Positions 33,412 to 42,797 of a stretch of DNA of 45,967 nt are shown piece by piece. The stretch is taken from positions 1-45,967 of the forward strand of contig CANGUK010000006.1 in NCBI GenBank assembly GCA_947457095.1, written 5' to 3'. The DNA comes from Cyclobacteriaceae bacterium (lineage in GTDB: Bacteria; Bacteroidota; Bacteroidia; Cytophagales; Cyclobacteriaceae). The number at the start of each line of letters is the position of its first letter. Within the stretch, counting starts at the first letter, position 1. A program made the translations under genes and the position numbers. Under the pieces are notes generated by a model that did not search any database, was not told the origin of the DNA, and saw only the letters and a program-made list of their open reading frames with translations.

Positions 33412-35202
33412 TTAGCTATTCATGCTGATCAAGAACTCCGCATTGTCGCGGGTGCCTTTCATACGTTGAAGTAGGAATTCCATGGATTCTTGAGAGGTCA
33501 TGTCGCTCATCAATTTTCTCAAAATCCAGACACGCTGCATTTCTTCCTTATCCATCAAAAGGTCTTCTCTACGTGTTCCAGAGCTGAGGACATCGATAGC
33601 AGGATAGATTCTACGGTTGGCCAACTTACGATCAAGGGCCAATTCCATGTTGCCCGTACCTTTGAATTCTTCAAAGATTACTTCGTCCATTTTTGAACCG
33701 GTTTCTACCAAGGCAGTTGCGATGATTGTCAATGAGCCGCCATTTTCCACATTACGAGCCGCACCGAAGAAGCGCTTCGGTTTGTGTAGCGCATTGGCGT
33801 CCACACCTCCGGAGAGGATTTTACCGGAGCTAGGAACTACAGTATTGTGTGCTCTTGCAAGTCGAGTGATGGAGTCCAAGAGGATCACGACATCATGCCC
33901 TACTTCCACCATGCGCTTTGCTTTTTCAAGGACAATATTGGCCACTTTTACGTGGCGTTCGGCTTGCTCATCAAAGGTTGAGGAGATCACCTCTGCATTG
34001 ACAGATCTAGCCATATCGGTCACTTCCTCTGGGCGTTCATCGATCAACAAGATCATGAGGTGCACCTCGGGGTGATTTTGGGTAATGGCATTTGCGATTT
34101 GTTGCAAGAGTACGGTCTTACCCGTTTTAGGCTGAGCTACGATCATCCCGCGTTGGCCTTTTCCAATTGGGGCAAACAAATCTAGGATTCGGGTGGAATA
34201 GCCATCCGCTTTTGTAGATAGGTTTAAGCGCTCTTCTGGGAAAAGTGGCGTCAGGTATTCAAAAGGAACTCGGTCTCTGATTTCGTCTGTGGTTTTGCCA
34301 TTCACCGTGTTGATTTTGAGAAGGGCAAAGTATTTTTCCCCTTCTTTTGGAGGGCGAATGGATCCCTTGATATGGTCACCTGTCTTCAAACCAAAGTGTT
34401 TGATTTGACTTGGGGAAACGTATATATCGTCGGGAGAAGCGAGGTAGTTGTAGTCTAGGGAGCGCAAGAAAGCATAGCCATCTTGAACGATTTCTAATAC
34501 CCCTTCATTTTCGATGACTCCATCAAATTCTCTAGGGCTGATAAAGGGCTTTTTTCTAGTGTTGCCTGGAACTGTTTCTGCTGCAGGAATGTGCGCGTCT
34601 TCTGGAGATTTGAAATTTTTGCGTCTCGGCAGTTCAGCTTCTCCTCGATACGAATTTTCATCCTCTTGAGAAGCAGGTACTGTTCCTTCTACGCTTCCTT
34701 CCTGAACACTTGGAGCAGATGGGTCCTCGTCAAATACGCGTTTGCGGGGCTTGAAGGATTTAGGTTCCTCCGAAGACTCAACTTGAGGTCTCCGCTCTGG
34801 TCTAGGTGTAAATTCCTTGGCAGGCTTTGCATGAGGTTTTGGGGCTCTTTCTTCTCTTGGAGCGGGCTGTGTTTCCTCTGAAGTGGAGGCGGAAGTAGCC
34901 TCTGGGGTTTCAGTGACGTTTTGTCTTCTGAATTTGGGTTTGAATTCTTGAGGTTCTTCGGTAGTGGCTGCAGCAGCGGCAGGAGTAGGAGCGTCGTTTT
35001 TCGCTTCTCCATCGGTTCCTGTTTCTACTACTAAAGGTTTTTTCTTGGGGAGTGCTTGTTCTGGGATGATTGCTTGTTGGTCAAGAATCGCATACACCAG
35101 TTCGTCTTTTTTCAAAGATTTGGAATTCTTCACTCCAAGTTCCTCAGCAATCTCCTTTAATTCAGATAAAGGTCTGATTCTGAGTTCTTCTATGTTGTAC
35201 AT
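33412..35202 (-). CDS. rho: transcription termination factor Rho with a long disordered insert
   Basis: This 596-residue Rho is far longer than E. coli Rho (419). The N-terminal helical domain (about 1-47, [23 protein letters not shown]) is followed by a low-complexity insert rich in Pro, Glu, Lys, Arg and Ala (about 48-225). Then come the cold-shock RNA-binding domain (about 228-300, [15 protein letters not shown]) and the hexameric ATPase. Walker A is QPKTGKT (about 357-363), Walker B lies in [14 protein letters not shown], and the [10 protein letters not shown] block is intact. It unwinds RNA from RNA polymerase at Rho-dependent terminators. Such inserts are known in Bacteroidota, and in Bacteroides thetaiotaomicron the disordered region has been linked to phase separation. 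A leader of roughly 100 bp or more precedes the gene. Confidence 0.97.
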   Translation of the reverse strand: MYNIEELRIRPLSELKEIAEELGVKNSKSLKKDELVYAILDQQAIIPEQALPKKKPLVVETGTDGEAKNDAPTPAAAAATTEEPQEFKPKFRRQNVTETPEATSASTSEETQPAPREERAPKPHAKPAKEFTPRPERRPQVESSEEPKSFKPRKRVFDEDPSAPSVQEGSVEGTVPASQEDENSYRGEAELPRRKNFKSPEDAHIPAAETVPGNTRKKPFISPREFDGVIENEGVLEIVQDGYAFLRSLDYNYLASPDDIYVSPSQIKHFGLKTGDHIKGSIRPPKEGEKYFALLKINTVNGKTTDEIRDRVPFEYLTPLFPEERLNLSTKADGYSTRILDLFAPIGKGQRGMIVAQPKTGKTVLLQQIANAITQNHPEVHLMILLIDERPEEVTDMARSVNAEVISSTFDEQAERHVKVANIVLEKAKRMVEVGHDVVILLDSITRLARAHNTVVPSSGKILSGGVDANALHKPKRFFGAARNVENGGSLTIIATALVETGSKMDEVIFEEFKGTGNMELALDRKLANRRIYPAIDVLSSGTRREDLLMDKEEMQRVWILRKLMSDMTSQESMEFLLQRMKGTRDNAEFLISMNS

Positions 35203-35402
35203 AAAGAGGGGATGAAATAATTAGATCGGTAAAATGTGGTTTTGGGAAGGTGAATAATTTTCTGAGCGAAAAAGGTCTGCAGGAAAAGTTCAAGCCAAAG
35301 TGGGCCGAATGCTTTATTCACTTATTGAATACAATATTACTTGTTGAAGTTGGATTAAACAAATTTTTCTTTTTTGCCGATTTTCCATCACTTTGGTCTC
35401 AA

Positions 35403-36092
35403 TCATCCGATTAACTGCCGAATGATGGGAAGTGATTTGAGTGGATGGGGATGGGCAAGGTGTTGGGCGTGAAATGCAACCAAGTGGTCTAGGAGTTTTC
35501 GCCGAAGTGGTAAGGATAAGCTGGAGGTAGGATGGTATCCTTGATCTTGTAAATTTTTCAAATAGGGAAGTACAAGGTTAATTTCTTCTGAACTAAAGGG
35601 ATGGTGAAGGCTTTCTACCAAAAACCCTTCGGCCTCCTCAGGAGCGAATCCCAGGTGCTTGGCATTTTCAAGTAGGAAGACGAGTGGAAAATGGGCCAGG
35701 CTAGTCTTCGGGTCGTCTAAGGTGGAGATACTTGTAGATAAAAAATCAAAGAGTTCCTCATTTTGGTAGCCTTCCAGAATACTTCTGCTGATCACCTCTG
35801 TGGCAAAAAGGGCCAGACTGGTGCGTGCCATATCAAAGGGGATTAGCCGTTGAGGAGTATTGATTTTTGCTTCGGAGATTCGTTGCAATCCGGAATTTTC
35901 TTTGTCATAGACGACCAGGTCAAGCAATGTCAGTGGTTGGTAAAGCGCAATCTTGCTCCCTTTACTCATGCTTCTTACCCCATTGACGAGGTAGGCTTTC
36001 AACCCGAGGTCTCGGGTAAAAATACGGACAATGATACTCGTTTCCTGGTATTTGATATGGCTTAATACGATCCCGCTCGTTTTTTTAAGCAT
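35403..36092 (-). CDS. recO: DNA repair protein RecO
   Basis: The 229-residue protein has an N-terminal OB fold (about 1-80, GIVLSHIKYQETSIIVRIFTRDLG, then LVNGVRS and LYQPLTLLDLVVY) and a helical C-terminal domain, the usual RecO plan. The zinc-finger cysteines of some RecO proteins are absent, as is common in Bacteroidota. With RecR it loads RecA onto SSB-coated single-stranded DNA and also anneals strands. It lies 12 bp downstream of tdk on the minus strand, in a run ferredoxin-tdk-recO, and 200 bp upstream of rho. Confidence 0.92.
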   Translation of the reverse strand: MLKKTSGIVLSHIKYQETSIIVRIFTRDLGLKAYLVNGVRSMSKGSKIALYQPLTLLDLVVYDKENSGLQRISEAKINTPQRLIPFDMARTSLALFATEVISRSILEGYQNEELFDFLSTSISTLDDPKTSLAHFPLVFLLENAKHLGFAPEEAEGFLVESLHHPFSSEEINLVLPYLKNLQDQGYHPTSSLSLPLRRKLLDHLVAFHAQHLAHPHPLKSLPIIRQLIG

Positions 36093-36104
36093 GGCTAATT
36101 TCGA

Positions 36105-36689
36105 TTAAACCTGATCTTCAAGGAAGCACTTTCTGCATCGGGCTTCGTAGCTGTCTTTTTCACCCAGCATTACTTTTTCCTTAGCTGCGGAAAGGCGGAA
36201 AGAGTATGCGGCCAAATCCCCGCATTTCATGCAAATGGCATGTACCTTGGTTACGTATTCGGCAATGGCCATGAGATCGGGCATGGGATCAAAGGGTTTG
36301 CCTTCAAAATCCATATCCAATCCAGCTAGGATTACTCGCTTCCCCTGGTTGGCAAGGAGCTGTACTACTCGAACAATCTCTCCATCAAAAAACTGTGCCT
36401 CATCGATTCCTACGACATCGCAGGTGCCGCTTAGCAGAAGGATGTCCCCAGCAAAACTAACAGGTGTCGAACGGATGCTTGTTTCGTTATGCGACACCAC
36501 ATGGGTATCGTGGTACCGTGTATCAACACTGGGTTTAAAAATCTCAACGTGCTGTTTGGCTAAACGTGCCCTTGTGAGTCGCCGGATCAATTCTTCAGTT
36601 TTGCCTGAAAACATGGATCCGCAGATCACTTCAATCTGACCTTTCTGCTCGGCATGTTTCCTACTGATGGGTGAGGGTTCAATAAACAT
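36105..36689 (-). CDS. tdk: thymidine kinase
   Basis: A type II thymidine kinase of 194 residues that phosphorylates thymidine with ATP in pyrimidine salvage. Walker A is GSMFSGKTEELIRRL (from about residue 24), the Asp-Glu motif is GIDEAQFF, and the C-terminal structural zinc site has two Cys pairs: CMKC and CRKC. The thymidine-binding lasso region with YEARC is present. It is 2 bp from the upstream ferredoxin gene and 12 bp from recO, so the three genes form one transcript. Confidence 0.95.
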   Translation of the reverse strand: MFIEPSPISRKHAEQKGQIEVICGSMFSGKTEELIRRLTRARLAKQHVEIFKPSVDTRYHDTHVVSHNETSIRSTPVSFAGDILLLSGTCDVVGIDEAQFFDGEIVRVVQLLANQGKRVILAGLDMDFEGKPFDPMPDLMAIAEYVTKVHAICMKCGDLAAYSFRLSAAKEKVMLGEKDSYEARCRKCFLEDQV

Positions 36690-36691
36690 AC

Positions 36692-37018
36692 TTATTCGGT
36701 GTAGGTCAAGTGGGAAAGTTTACTAGTTTCAGGTACGCGCAGGATCAATTCTCCTTGCAAGATATTCGCTTGACAAGCCAATCGCTCGTCGGGAAGAAGT
36801 CTCCCCAGGGTTCTAAAGTTGAGCTCTTCTGGTGTTTCTGGACTTAAATGCTCTTGGCCTGCTAAGATATGCATTTTGCAGGTGGTACATCTTCCTTTTT
36901 TACCGCAAGCATGCATCCAATCTATTCCATTTTCATGAATTAATTCGATAACTTTACGTTCCGTATTTTCCGTTTCAATTGATCGGTTTCCGAGATTTTG
37001 AATCCGTATTCGGACCAT
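36692..37018 (-). CDS. 2Fe-2S ferredoxin
   Basis: From the Met at 37018 (MVRIRIQNLGNRS) the protein has 108 residues and begins at the first strand of the fold. The ORF-track start at 37063 adds 15 odd residues and would overlap the divergent gene. Four cysteines have the plant/adrenodoxin-type spacing C-x5-C-x2-C (ACGKKGRCTTC) and a distant Cys in RLACQANI, which together bind the 2Fe-2S cluster. It is a soluble electron carrier with an unknown partner. It heads the tdk-recO run and is divergent from the hypothetical gene at 37052. Confidence 0.88.
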   Translation of the reverse strand: MVRIRIQNLGNRSIETENTERKVIELIHENGIDWMHACGKKGRCTTCKMHILAGQEHLSPETPEELNFRTLGRLLPDERLACQANILQGELILRVPETSKLSHLTYTE

Positions 37019-37051
37019 GCCTTTGTTTGTTTTTGAAAACAATATCCACTT

Positions 37052-38179
37052 ATGACCGCTCAAATTAACGGCAATTATTTAGAAAATTATGCCAGATCCT
37101 ATGCAGAATTGGTTTGTGATCAATTTTTCAGCACAAGACAGTTTATTACAGGACAGGAAATCATTCAGTTGACTCCAAGCGCTCAAGTTAATTTTTTCAT
37201 CATCAAACGCTTATTTGAGTTGTGGCAGGAAGAATTGGGCAAGTTGAAATCCAGTCCCTATTTCGATTACCGAGATATTGCAGTCCATGAGGCCCTCACG
37301 CAGTTTATGAATGTCCTTTCTCGTCGGATCAAGGTGGAGCGACGCTATTTTGAAGGCACGGTACAAGAGGCAGTTCAAGAAGCCATTCAATTAGCCACAA
37401 ATCCAGTTCATTTTTATCAAGCGGAACTGGAAAAAGCGCCCGCAGGAAAAATCAACGAGTACCTCAAGGAGAACAAGAAGTACTTCAAATGGAATGAAAA
37501 GTTAGTCACTTCTTTAATTGATAAGGCGGGAATTATTCAGGATTTGGCAAGTTACCAGCAAGCGATTGCTTCCAATTTTCAGTCCCTTGGAGGGAGTTTG
37601 GATTCTCCAAAAGAACTCCTGGCTACAGTAAGTGCTACGCTTTTCTTTGATTTGGATCTGTACATAGGTAAAGAAGATGCAGCTCTACCCGAAAGCGAAG
37701 ATGAGGAAGTGATTTTTGTATCGAGCGAAAGCGAAGTTGTAATTGAGTCGAATGACGATTACTACGAAGCCCCGGCGCCTGAATTTGACGAACAAGAAGA
37801 ATCCGATGAAGAACCTGTAGAAATGCCGCAGGTAGAGCGGCCTGTTTCTACTGCAGGAAGTGCTCCTTCAGGGAAGGGCTTGGATGCAGCCCATTTAAAG
37901 GCTGTATTTGCTACAGAAACCTACAAAGGAATGAAGGGGATTTTGGGAGAATTGGCAGATAGTCTTGCGCTCAACCAGCGCTTTATGTTCACCAAGGAAT
38001 TATTTGATGGAAATGCGGATTTGCTTCGACTTGCCCTCAAGTCGGTGGATGAGGTCAGTACTTTTGAAGAAGCAGTGGAACTCATCAATGCCCGTTTTGT
38101 ATTTGAACTAGGTTGGGATATCGAATCTGAGGTGGTGCATGAGTTTATGCAGCAGGTCTATCGGAAGTTTGTTCGTTAG
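37052..38179 (+). CDS. hypothetical protein with an acidic linker and two helical domains
   Basis: I do not recognise a named family. The 375 residues divide into an alpha-helical N-terminal domain (about 1-205), a strongly acidic, probably disordered linker (about 208-270, with EDEEV, DEQEESDEEP and Ser/Thr/Pro), and a C-terminal helical domain (about 275-375) with LNQRFMFTKELFDGN and a closing ELGWDIESEVVHEFMQQVYRKFV block. Similar C-terminal blocks occur in uncharacterised Bacteroidota proteins. There is no signal peptide, so it should be cytosolic. It is divergent from the ferredoxin gene (33 bp between starts) and ends at a strong terminator. Confidence 0.7.
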   Translation: MTAQINGNYLENYARSYAELVCDQFFSTRQFITGQEIIQLTPSAQVNFFIIKRLFELWQEELGKLKSSPYFDYRDIAVHEALTQFMNVLSRRIKVERRYFEGTVQEAVQEAIQLATNPVHFYQAELEKAPAGKINEYLKENKKYFKWNEKLVTSLIDKAGIIQDLASYQQAIASNFQSLGGSLDSPKELLATVSATLFFDLDLYIGKEDAALPESEDEEVIFVSSESEVVIESNDDYYEAPAPEFDEQEESDEEPVEMPQVERPVSTAGSAPSGKGLDAAHLKAVFATETYKGMKGILGELADSLALNQRFMFTKELFDGNADLLRLALKSVDEVSTFEEAVELINARFVFELGWDIESEVVHEFMQQVYRKFVR

Positions 38180-38198
38180 CATACCAAAAAATCATGCA

Positions 38199-38238
38199 AA
38201 GGGCGGCAAGGTTTATTCCTTGCCGCCCTTTTTTTTAA
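38199..38238 (+). terminator. terminator of the hypothetical gene at 37.1 kb
   Basis: A perfect 13-bp stem AAGGGCGGCAAGG/CCTTGCCGCCCTT with a 6-nt loop and an eight-T tract, 19 bp after the stop codon. Confidence 0.95.
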
Positions 38239-38313
38239 TTGGGTAAAGATGTTAGCTGGGCATTCGCTTTTTTTACCTGTATCCAAAGGAAATCTCTTAT
38301 GAGGTTCAATGAA

Positions 38314-38346
38314 CTGTGCTGTGGTCTGTGGAAAGTCGACTGGTCG
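38314..38346. repeat. CTGTGGTC-type repeat cluster, related to the one at 304
   Basis: Near-repeats of CTGTGCTG, CTGTGGTC, CTGTGGA and GTCGACTGGTCG. Like the copy at 304-344, it lies within 20 bp beyond the stop of a minus-strand gene (rodA) in a convergent gap, and has no T-tract. The similarity between the copies is clear in word content but degenerate in alignment. Confidence 0.4.
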
Positions 38347-38363
38347 ATTATCCGCAGGTGCAC

Positions 38364-39638
38364 TTAACTCATTCTTCCCAATTGGCTTGCTCTGGAAGAG
38401 TCTAGCTTGATGAAGATAAAAAGCAAGACGGTAAAGGACCAGAGTGAGGATCCTCCGTAACTGAAAAAGGGAAGTGGGATACCGACCACGGGAAAGAGGC
38501 CGATGGTCATGGCAATGTTGACCATGAAATGGAAGAGCAGGATGGATATTACCCCATAGCCATAGATTCTTGAGAAGCGTGTTTTTTGTCGTTCGGCCAT
38601 GATGACCAAGCGGTAGAGTAGTCCAGCAAAAAGGCTGATCACTACGAAGCTTCCTAGCCAGCCAAACTCCTCACCTAGCGTACAGAAAATAAAGTCAGTG
38701 TCTTGTTCAGGGACAAAGTCAAACTTAGTTTGGGTCCCTTCTAGGTATCCCTTTCCAAGCAAGCCTCCTGATCCGATTGCAATTTTGGATTGGGTCACAT
38801 TCCAGCCCACCCCAAGTGGATCAATGTCTGGATTGAAGAGTACCATGATTCGATTTTGTTGGTGGGACGGGAGCTTGGATACCACAAAATCAATGGAATA
38901 GATGTAGGCAATGAGTCCTATACCGATCAGGGAGAAGGCCAGAATGCGCTGCCAGGATTTTTTTCCCAGGTAAATCAATCCGCCAATGACCAAAACAATG
39001 ATTGCCGCTAGGTAAAGGTTGTTGTCCACGCCCAAGGCGAGTAGGGTGATGCTGACTGCTCCGATGCCCAATACATAGTACCATTGAGGAAGGCCTTCTC
39101 GGTAAAACATGATCAACAGGGAAAAATACACCATGGCGGTTCCTGTATCGGGTTGGAGTAGGATTAGGGCTACAGGAATCAGTAATACTCCGAAAGCAAT
39201 GAATTGGTAGTTTCGTTTAGAAAGGTCAAAGGTGGGTCGCTCCATAACCTTGGCTAAAGCCAGAGCAGTGGCAAATTTTGCAAATTCACCCGGTTGAATT
39301 CGGAACTCTCCAACACCTATCGAAAGGATTTGTCCATTTACCTCCTTCCCGAAAATTGGCGTGACGATGAGGATGAGCAGAAAAATGAGGTAGATTACTA
39401 AGGAAAGATTTTCAAAAAAGCGGTAATCCGCCACCATAATCAAGGTAATCAGTCCGATGGCTGTACCTATCCACACCAATTGCTTCCCTGAGCTGATGGT
39501 TAAATCAAAAATGCTTTTCTCTACTTGGCTATCGTAAACTACGGCGTAGATGTTAAACCAGCCGATCATCACCAAGGCAAAATAGATGGATACTGCGATC
39601 CAGTCAACCCGATTGATTTGAACTTCTGATTCTTTCAT
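38364..39638 (-). CDS. rodA: RodA, SEDS peptidoglycan glycosyltransferase
   Basis: A SEDS-family membrane protein of 424 residues with about ten helices. It polymerises lipid II into glycan strands during side-wall growth, paired with PBP2. Family marks include FRIQPGEFAKFATALALAK, LLQPDTGTAMVY (the catalytic Asp region), GLLGKGYLEGTQTKFDFVPEQDTDFIFCTLGEEFGWLG and a final GIPLPFFSYGGSSL. The start codon follows the mrdA stop directly with no spacing. RodA rather than FtsW is supported by its place at the end of the mre-mrdA operon. Confidence 0.95.
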   Translation of the reverse strand: MKESEVQINRVDWIAVSIYFALVMIGWFNIYAVVYDSQVEKSIFDLTISSGKQLVWIGTAIGLITLIMVADYRFFENLSLVIYLIFLLILIVTPIFGKEVNGQILSIGVGEFRIQPGEFAKFATALALAKVMERPTFDLSKRNYQFIAFGVLLIPVALILLQPDTGTAMVYFSLLIMFYREGLPQWYYVLGIGAVSITLLALGVDNNLYLAAIIVLVIGGLIYLGKKSWQRILAFSLIGIGLIAYIYSIDFVVSKLPSHQQNRIMVLFNPDIDPLGVGWNVTQSKIAIGSGGLLGKGYLEGTQTKFDFVPEQDTDFIFCTLGEEFGWLGSFVVISLFAGLLYRLVIMAERQKTRFSRIYGYGVISILLFHFMVNIAMTIGLFPVVGIPLPFFSYGGSSLWSFTVLLFIFIKLDSSRASQLGRMS

Positions 39639-41441
39639 TTAATTAATAAAATTGCCCGCAATCACATAGTCTTGAAGCTCGGGTCGGGAAATGGTTCTTC
39701 GAATGTACTTTTCAATCATCAGGGAGGCTGTACTTGCAGCAGCTCTTCCTCCCCAGCCTGCATTTTCTACGTAGACGGCGATGGCTATTTTTGGATTCTC
39801 TTTGGGAGCAAATGCGATAAATACAGAGTGATCTTCCCCATGTGGGTTTTGTGCGGTCCCTGTTTTTCCAGCAATCACCAAATCCTTCATTACTGCACGG
39901 TTGGCGGTACCATAAAGTGCTTCTGCCATCGCATCTTGAATCAGGTCAAAATGACGGGCATCAATCCCTACCGAATGTTTTTCCTGGAATTTGGCAGGAA
40001 TTTTCTTTGGATTTCCATCGATGGCTTTCACCAAATGAGGGGTGAAATAGTAGCCTTTGTTTGCGAAAATTGCCGCAAGGTTTGCCATCTGAAGTGGGGT
40101 CACTTGCATTTCTCCTTGGCCAATGGACAAGGAATAAATGGTCGAGTATTTCCAGTGACCGGAACCATAGATGCGGTCGTAAAGCTTGCTCGAAGGAATA
40201 TCTCCCCCCTTTTCGCCGCTCATGTCCATGCCAAGGGGACCTCCTAGACCAAACTTCAACACTTTTTCCCTCCAGGCATTTAACCCGATTTCGGTGTCCT
40301 TGAAGGTGTTTGAAGAAACTTCCCGGTTGATGATCTGCCGAAAAGCCTGGTGGTAATAGGGGTTACACGAATTACGGATAGCCCCAAATAAATTCACAGG
40401 ATTTGGATGGTTGTGGCAGGCCACCAAAGATCGATTACAAGCAAAAGTCGTGTTCGGGGTCAATATTCCCTCCTGCAAACCAATCAAGCTCTGCACGATC
40501 TTAAAGATGGAACCAGGAGGGTAGGTTGCCATAATCGGTCGATTGAAAAGAGGCTTGGAACCATCCCTGTTCAACTTACTGTAGGTTTTGCCAAACTCAG
40601 CCCCTGTCAGTTGGTTGGGGTCATAAAAAGGAGCAGAAATCATGGCTAAAATCTCTCCCGTTTTGGGTTCAATTGCCACAACCGAACCGGTTTTTCCATT
40701 CATGAGTAGTTCACCATACCGCTGCAGATCCAAATCAATGGTGGAGGTCAGGTTTTTGCCAGCAATAGAAATGGTGTCGTATTCTCCTTCCTTGAAGGGA
40801 CCTTTGTCCACGCCTCGGACATTCACCATTTTGTATTTTACCCCTTTTTGACCGCGCAACTCATTTTCATAGTATTTTTCTAAGCCGCTCAGTCCGATGT
40901 AGTCGCCTTGGGAATAGTACTTGACAGTATCTCTTTCCAATTGCCCCGCATTAATTTCTCCGATATAGCCCAAAGCATGTGCCGCCGTAGGGGTAGGGTA
41001 GGATCTGACCGATCGGGTAAGGATAAATAAGCCTGGGTAGTCCACCAAGAAGTCTTGAATTCGTGCAAAGTCTTTGGTGGATAGCTGTTTGATTAATGGG
41101 GAGGGCTTTACTCTAGAGTAGCTTTTTGCGGCATTGTATCCCTCGATCAACTCCTCTTTGCTGATGCGGAAAAGTTCGCAAAATCGTGCCGTATCTCCCA
41201 CTTGAAATTCCCGAGGCACCACCATCAAGTCAAAGATTGGGTTATTGAACACCATCAATTTACCTGTGCGGTCATATACTAGACCCCGGTAGGGGTGGTC
41301 GACGACACGTTGAATGGCATTACTCTCTGCACGTTTCAAGAAGCTGTCGTCCAAAACCTGGATAGCAAAAAGCTTAACCAGTAAGACTCCACTTACTAAA
41401 AAAATCAACAAGAGAATGACTGCAGGACGTTGGTCTCTCAT
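39639..41441 (-). CDS. mrdA: penicillin-binding protein 2 (elongasome transpeptidase)
   Basis: A class B PBP of 600 residues with one N-terminal membrane helix (about 7-28), a pedestal/dimerisation domain (about 40-230) and a transpeptidase domain. The active-site motifs are S311-x-x-K (GSIFK), S358-C-N and K526-TG (AGKTGTAQ). It cross-links new wall peptides for rod-shape growth together with RodA and the Mre proteins. Its start overlaps the mreD stop by 4 bp, and its stop abuts rodA, so translation is tightly coupled. Confidence 0.96.
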   Translation of the reverse strand: MRDQRPAVILLLIFLVSGVLLVKLFAIQVLDDSFLKRAESNAIQRVVDHPYRGLVYDRTGKLMVFNNPIFDLMVVPREFQVGDTARFCELFRISKEELIEGYNAAKSYSRVKPSPLIKQLSTKDFARIQDFLVDYPGLFILTRSVRSYPTPTAAHALGYIGEINAGQLERDTVKYYSQGDYIGLSGLEKYYENELRGQKGVKYKMVNVRGVDKGPFKEGEYDTISIAGKNLTSTIDLDLQRYGELLMNGKTGSVVAIEPKTGEILAMISAPFYDPNQLTGAEFGKTYSKLNRDGSKPLFNRPIMATYPPGSIFKIVQSLIGLQEGILTPNTTFACNRSLVACHNHPNPVNLFGAIRNSCNPYYHQAFRQIINREVSSNTFKDTEIGLNAWREKVLKFGLGGPLGMDMSGEKGGDIPSSKLYDRIYGSGHWKYSTIYSLSIGQGEMQVTPLQMANLAAIFANKGYYFTPHLVKAIDGNPKKIPAKFQEKHSVGIDARHFDLIQDAMAEALYGTANRAVMKDLVIAGKTGTAQNPHGEDHSVFIAFAPKENPKIAIAVYVENAGWGGRAAASTASLMIEKYIRRTISRPELQDYVIAGNFIN

Positions 41442-41962
41442 GAGATGCCTCGTTTACGTCTGAAGAAAAGCAATTGCACCAAAATGGTGAGCAGGAGTGT
41501 AAACAGAGCAGAAAAGAAGCTTTTGCTCAATACACCAATTACTCCTCCTGTACCCCATTGATCGGCAGTAAAAAACGCAAGAGAATACACAAAAAGTAGC
41601 GGAAAGGCATAGCTCACATAGCGACCTAAACCAATTTGGGGAAGGCTAGGTTCTTCTGCCTCATCAAAACCTCCGGTAGGGCTTGCAGTTTTCAGCCAAA
41701 AGGGCTTTAAAAATGCAAACAAGGTAGCAGCTGCGGCATGCATGCCGATTGTTTCAAAGAACACATCCAAGATAAAACCAAGAACAAATGCCAGCAACAT
41801 CAAAGGAATGGTTCGTAGCGTGCTTGGTAAAATTAATAAGCCAAGCAGGTACAAAAATCCAAACGCATGTCCAAAAAGGGCCAGATTTTTTAGAAATAGA
41901 ATCTGAACCAATCCCAAAATCAGGATCACTAAGGAATAGGAGATCAAGTTTCTAATATTCAT
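41438..41962 (-). CDS. mreD: rod shape-determining protein MreD
   Basis: A small hydrophobic membrane protein of 174 residues with five or six helices. Sequence conservation in MreD is low, so the call rests mainly on size, topology and position between mreC and mrdA; the FVLGFILDVFFETIGMHAAAATLFAFL stretch is typical. It is part of the membrane complex linking MreB filaments to the wall synthases. It overlaps mreC by 11 bp and mrdA by 4 bp. Confidence 0.9.
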   Translation of the reverse strand: MNIRNLISYSLVILILGLVQILFLKNLALFGHAFGFLYLLGLLILPSTLRTIPLMLLAFVLGFILDVFFETIGMHAAAATLFAFLKPFWLKTASPTGGFDEAEEPSLPQIGLGRYVSYAFPLLFVYSLAFFTADQWGTGGVIGVLSKSFFSALFTLLLTILVQLLFFRRKRGIS

Positions 41963-42791
41963 TGGGCAAATCGGATTGGCGGTAAAGCGAATCTATCTCT
42001 TGGTACTGGGTGTTTTCCACCAAGTACACGTAGGTTAATTTACTAAAATCAGTGCTCAGTTTTACTGTAATTGCCAAGTAATTGGGATCTTTTTTATTGA
42101 CCTCCACCTTTGAGATTTGTCCAATAAGGATCCCCTCCGGAAATACAGCGTTAAATCCTGAAGTGATTACTGTGTCCCCTTTGGTAGCTTTTACGTGTCG
42201 AGGCACATAGAGCAGCTGTACTTCAGAAGTATTCCCGCCGTCCCATTGTACCGAACCAAAGACTTCTGAAGACTTGATTTTGGCAGAAATGAGCAAGCTG
42301 GTATTCAAAACAGAAAATGCAACAGAATAATTATCCGATACGGATTTGACCCTGCCCACAATTCCTTGGGAGTTAAACACGCCCATTCCCGGTTTAATTC
42401 CATCTTTAGAACCTTTATGTAGGGTCAGATAATTTTGTGAAAACCGCAAAGAGTAGGCCACTACTCGGGCTCCTTTCAGTTTAAAGTTTGCTTCTAAGGT
42501 GGAATCAATTGCCAAAGGCATGCTATCTGGCTTGACTTGAAATTTTAAAAGCTCCTGCTTCAGTTTTGCATTTTCGTCTACCAACGCGGAATTAGCATCC
42601 GCAAGCGAGAAAAATTGAACTACATCCGCTTGTTTTTTGAGCGCGTTGCCTACCAATTCATTCGAACTATTAAAGAATGCGGCTCCTTGTGGGGAATTGT
42701 TGGAGACAATCATCCAGATCGCCAAAAACTCAAGAAATGCGAATAGTAAAAATGCTCTTACACGGTAAAGGAACTGAAGGATGCGTAGCAT
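41952..42791 (-). CDS. mreC: rod shape-determining protein MreC
   Basis: The 279-residue protein has one N-terminal membrane helix (about 10-30), a coiled coil (about 55-85, SLADANSALVDENAKLKQELLKF) and a periplasmic double beta-barrel domain with LTLHKGSKDGIKPGMGVFNSQGIVGRV and DTVITSGFNAVFPEGILIGQI, both MreC signatures. It activates PBP2-RodA and links it to MreB. It is 6 bp from mreB and overlaps mreD. Confidence 0.95.
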   Translation of the reverse strand: MLRILQFLYRVRAFLLFAFLEFLAIWMIVSNNSPQGAAFFNSSNELVGNALKKQADVVQFFSLADANSALVDENAKLKQELLKFQVKPDSMPLAIDSTLEANFKLKGARVVAYSLRFSQNYLTLHKGSKDGIKPGMGVFNSQGIVGRVKSVSDNYSVAFSVLNTSLLISAKIKSSEVFGSVQWDGGNTSEVQLLYVPRHVKATKGDTVITSGFNAVFPEGILIGQISKVEVNKKDPNYLAITVKLSTDFSKLTYVYLVENTQYQEIDSLYRQSDLPNEY

Positions 42792-42797
42792 TCAGAA

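Noticed and set aside
39672-40851. Plus-strand ORFs opposite mrdA, including one of 191 codons
   Set aside because: mrdA carries all three penicillin-binding motifs over this stretch; the opposite frames are Cys- and Ser-rich shadow sequence.
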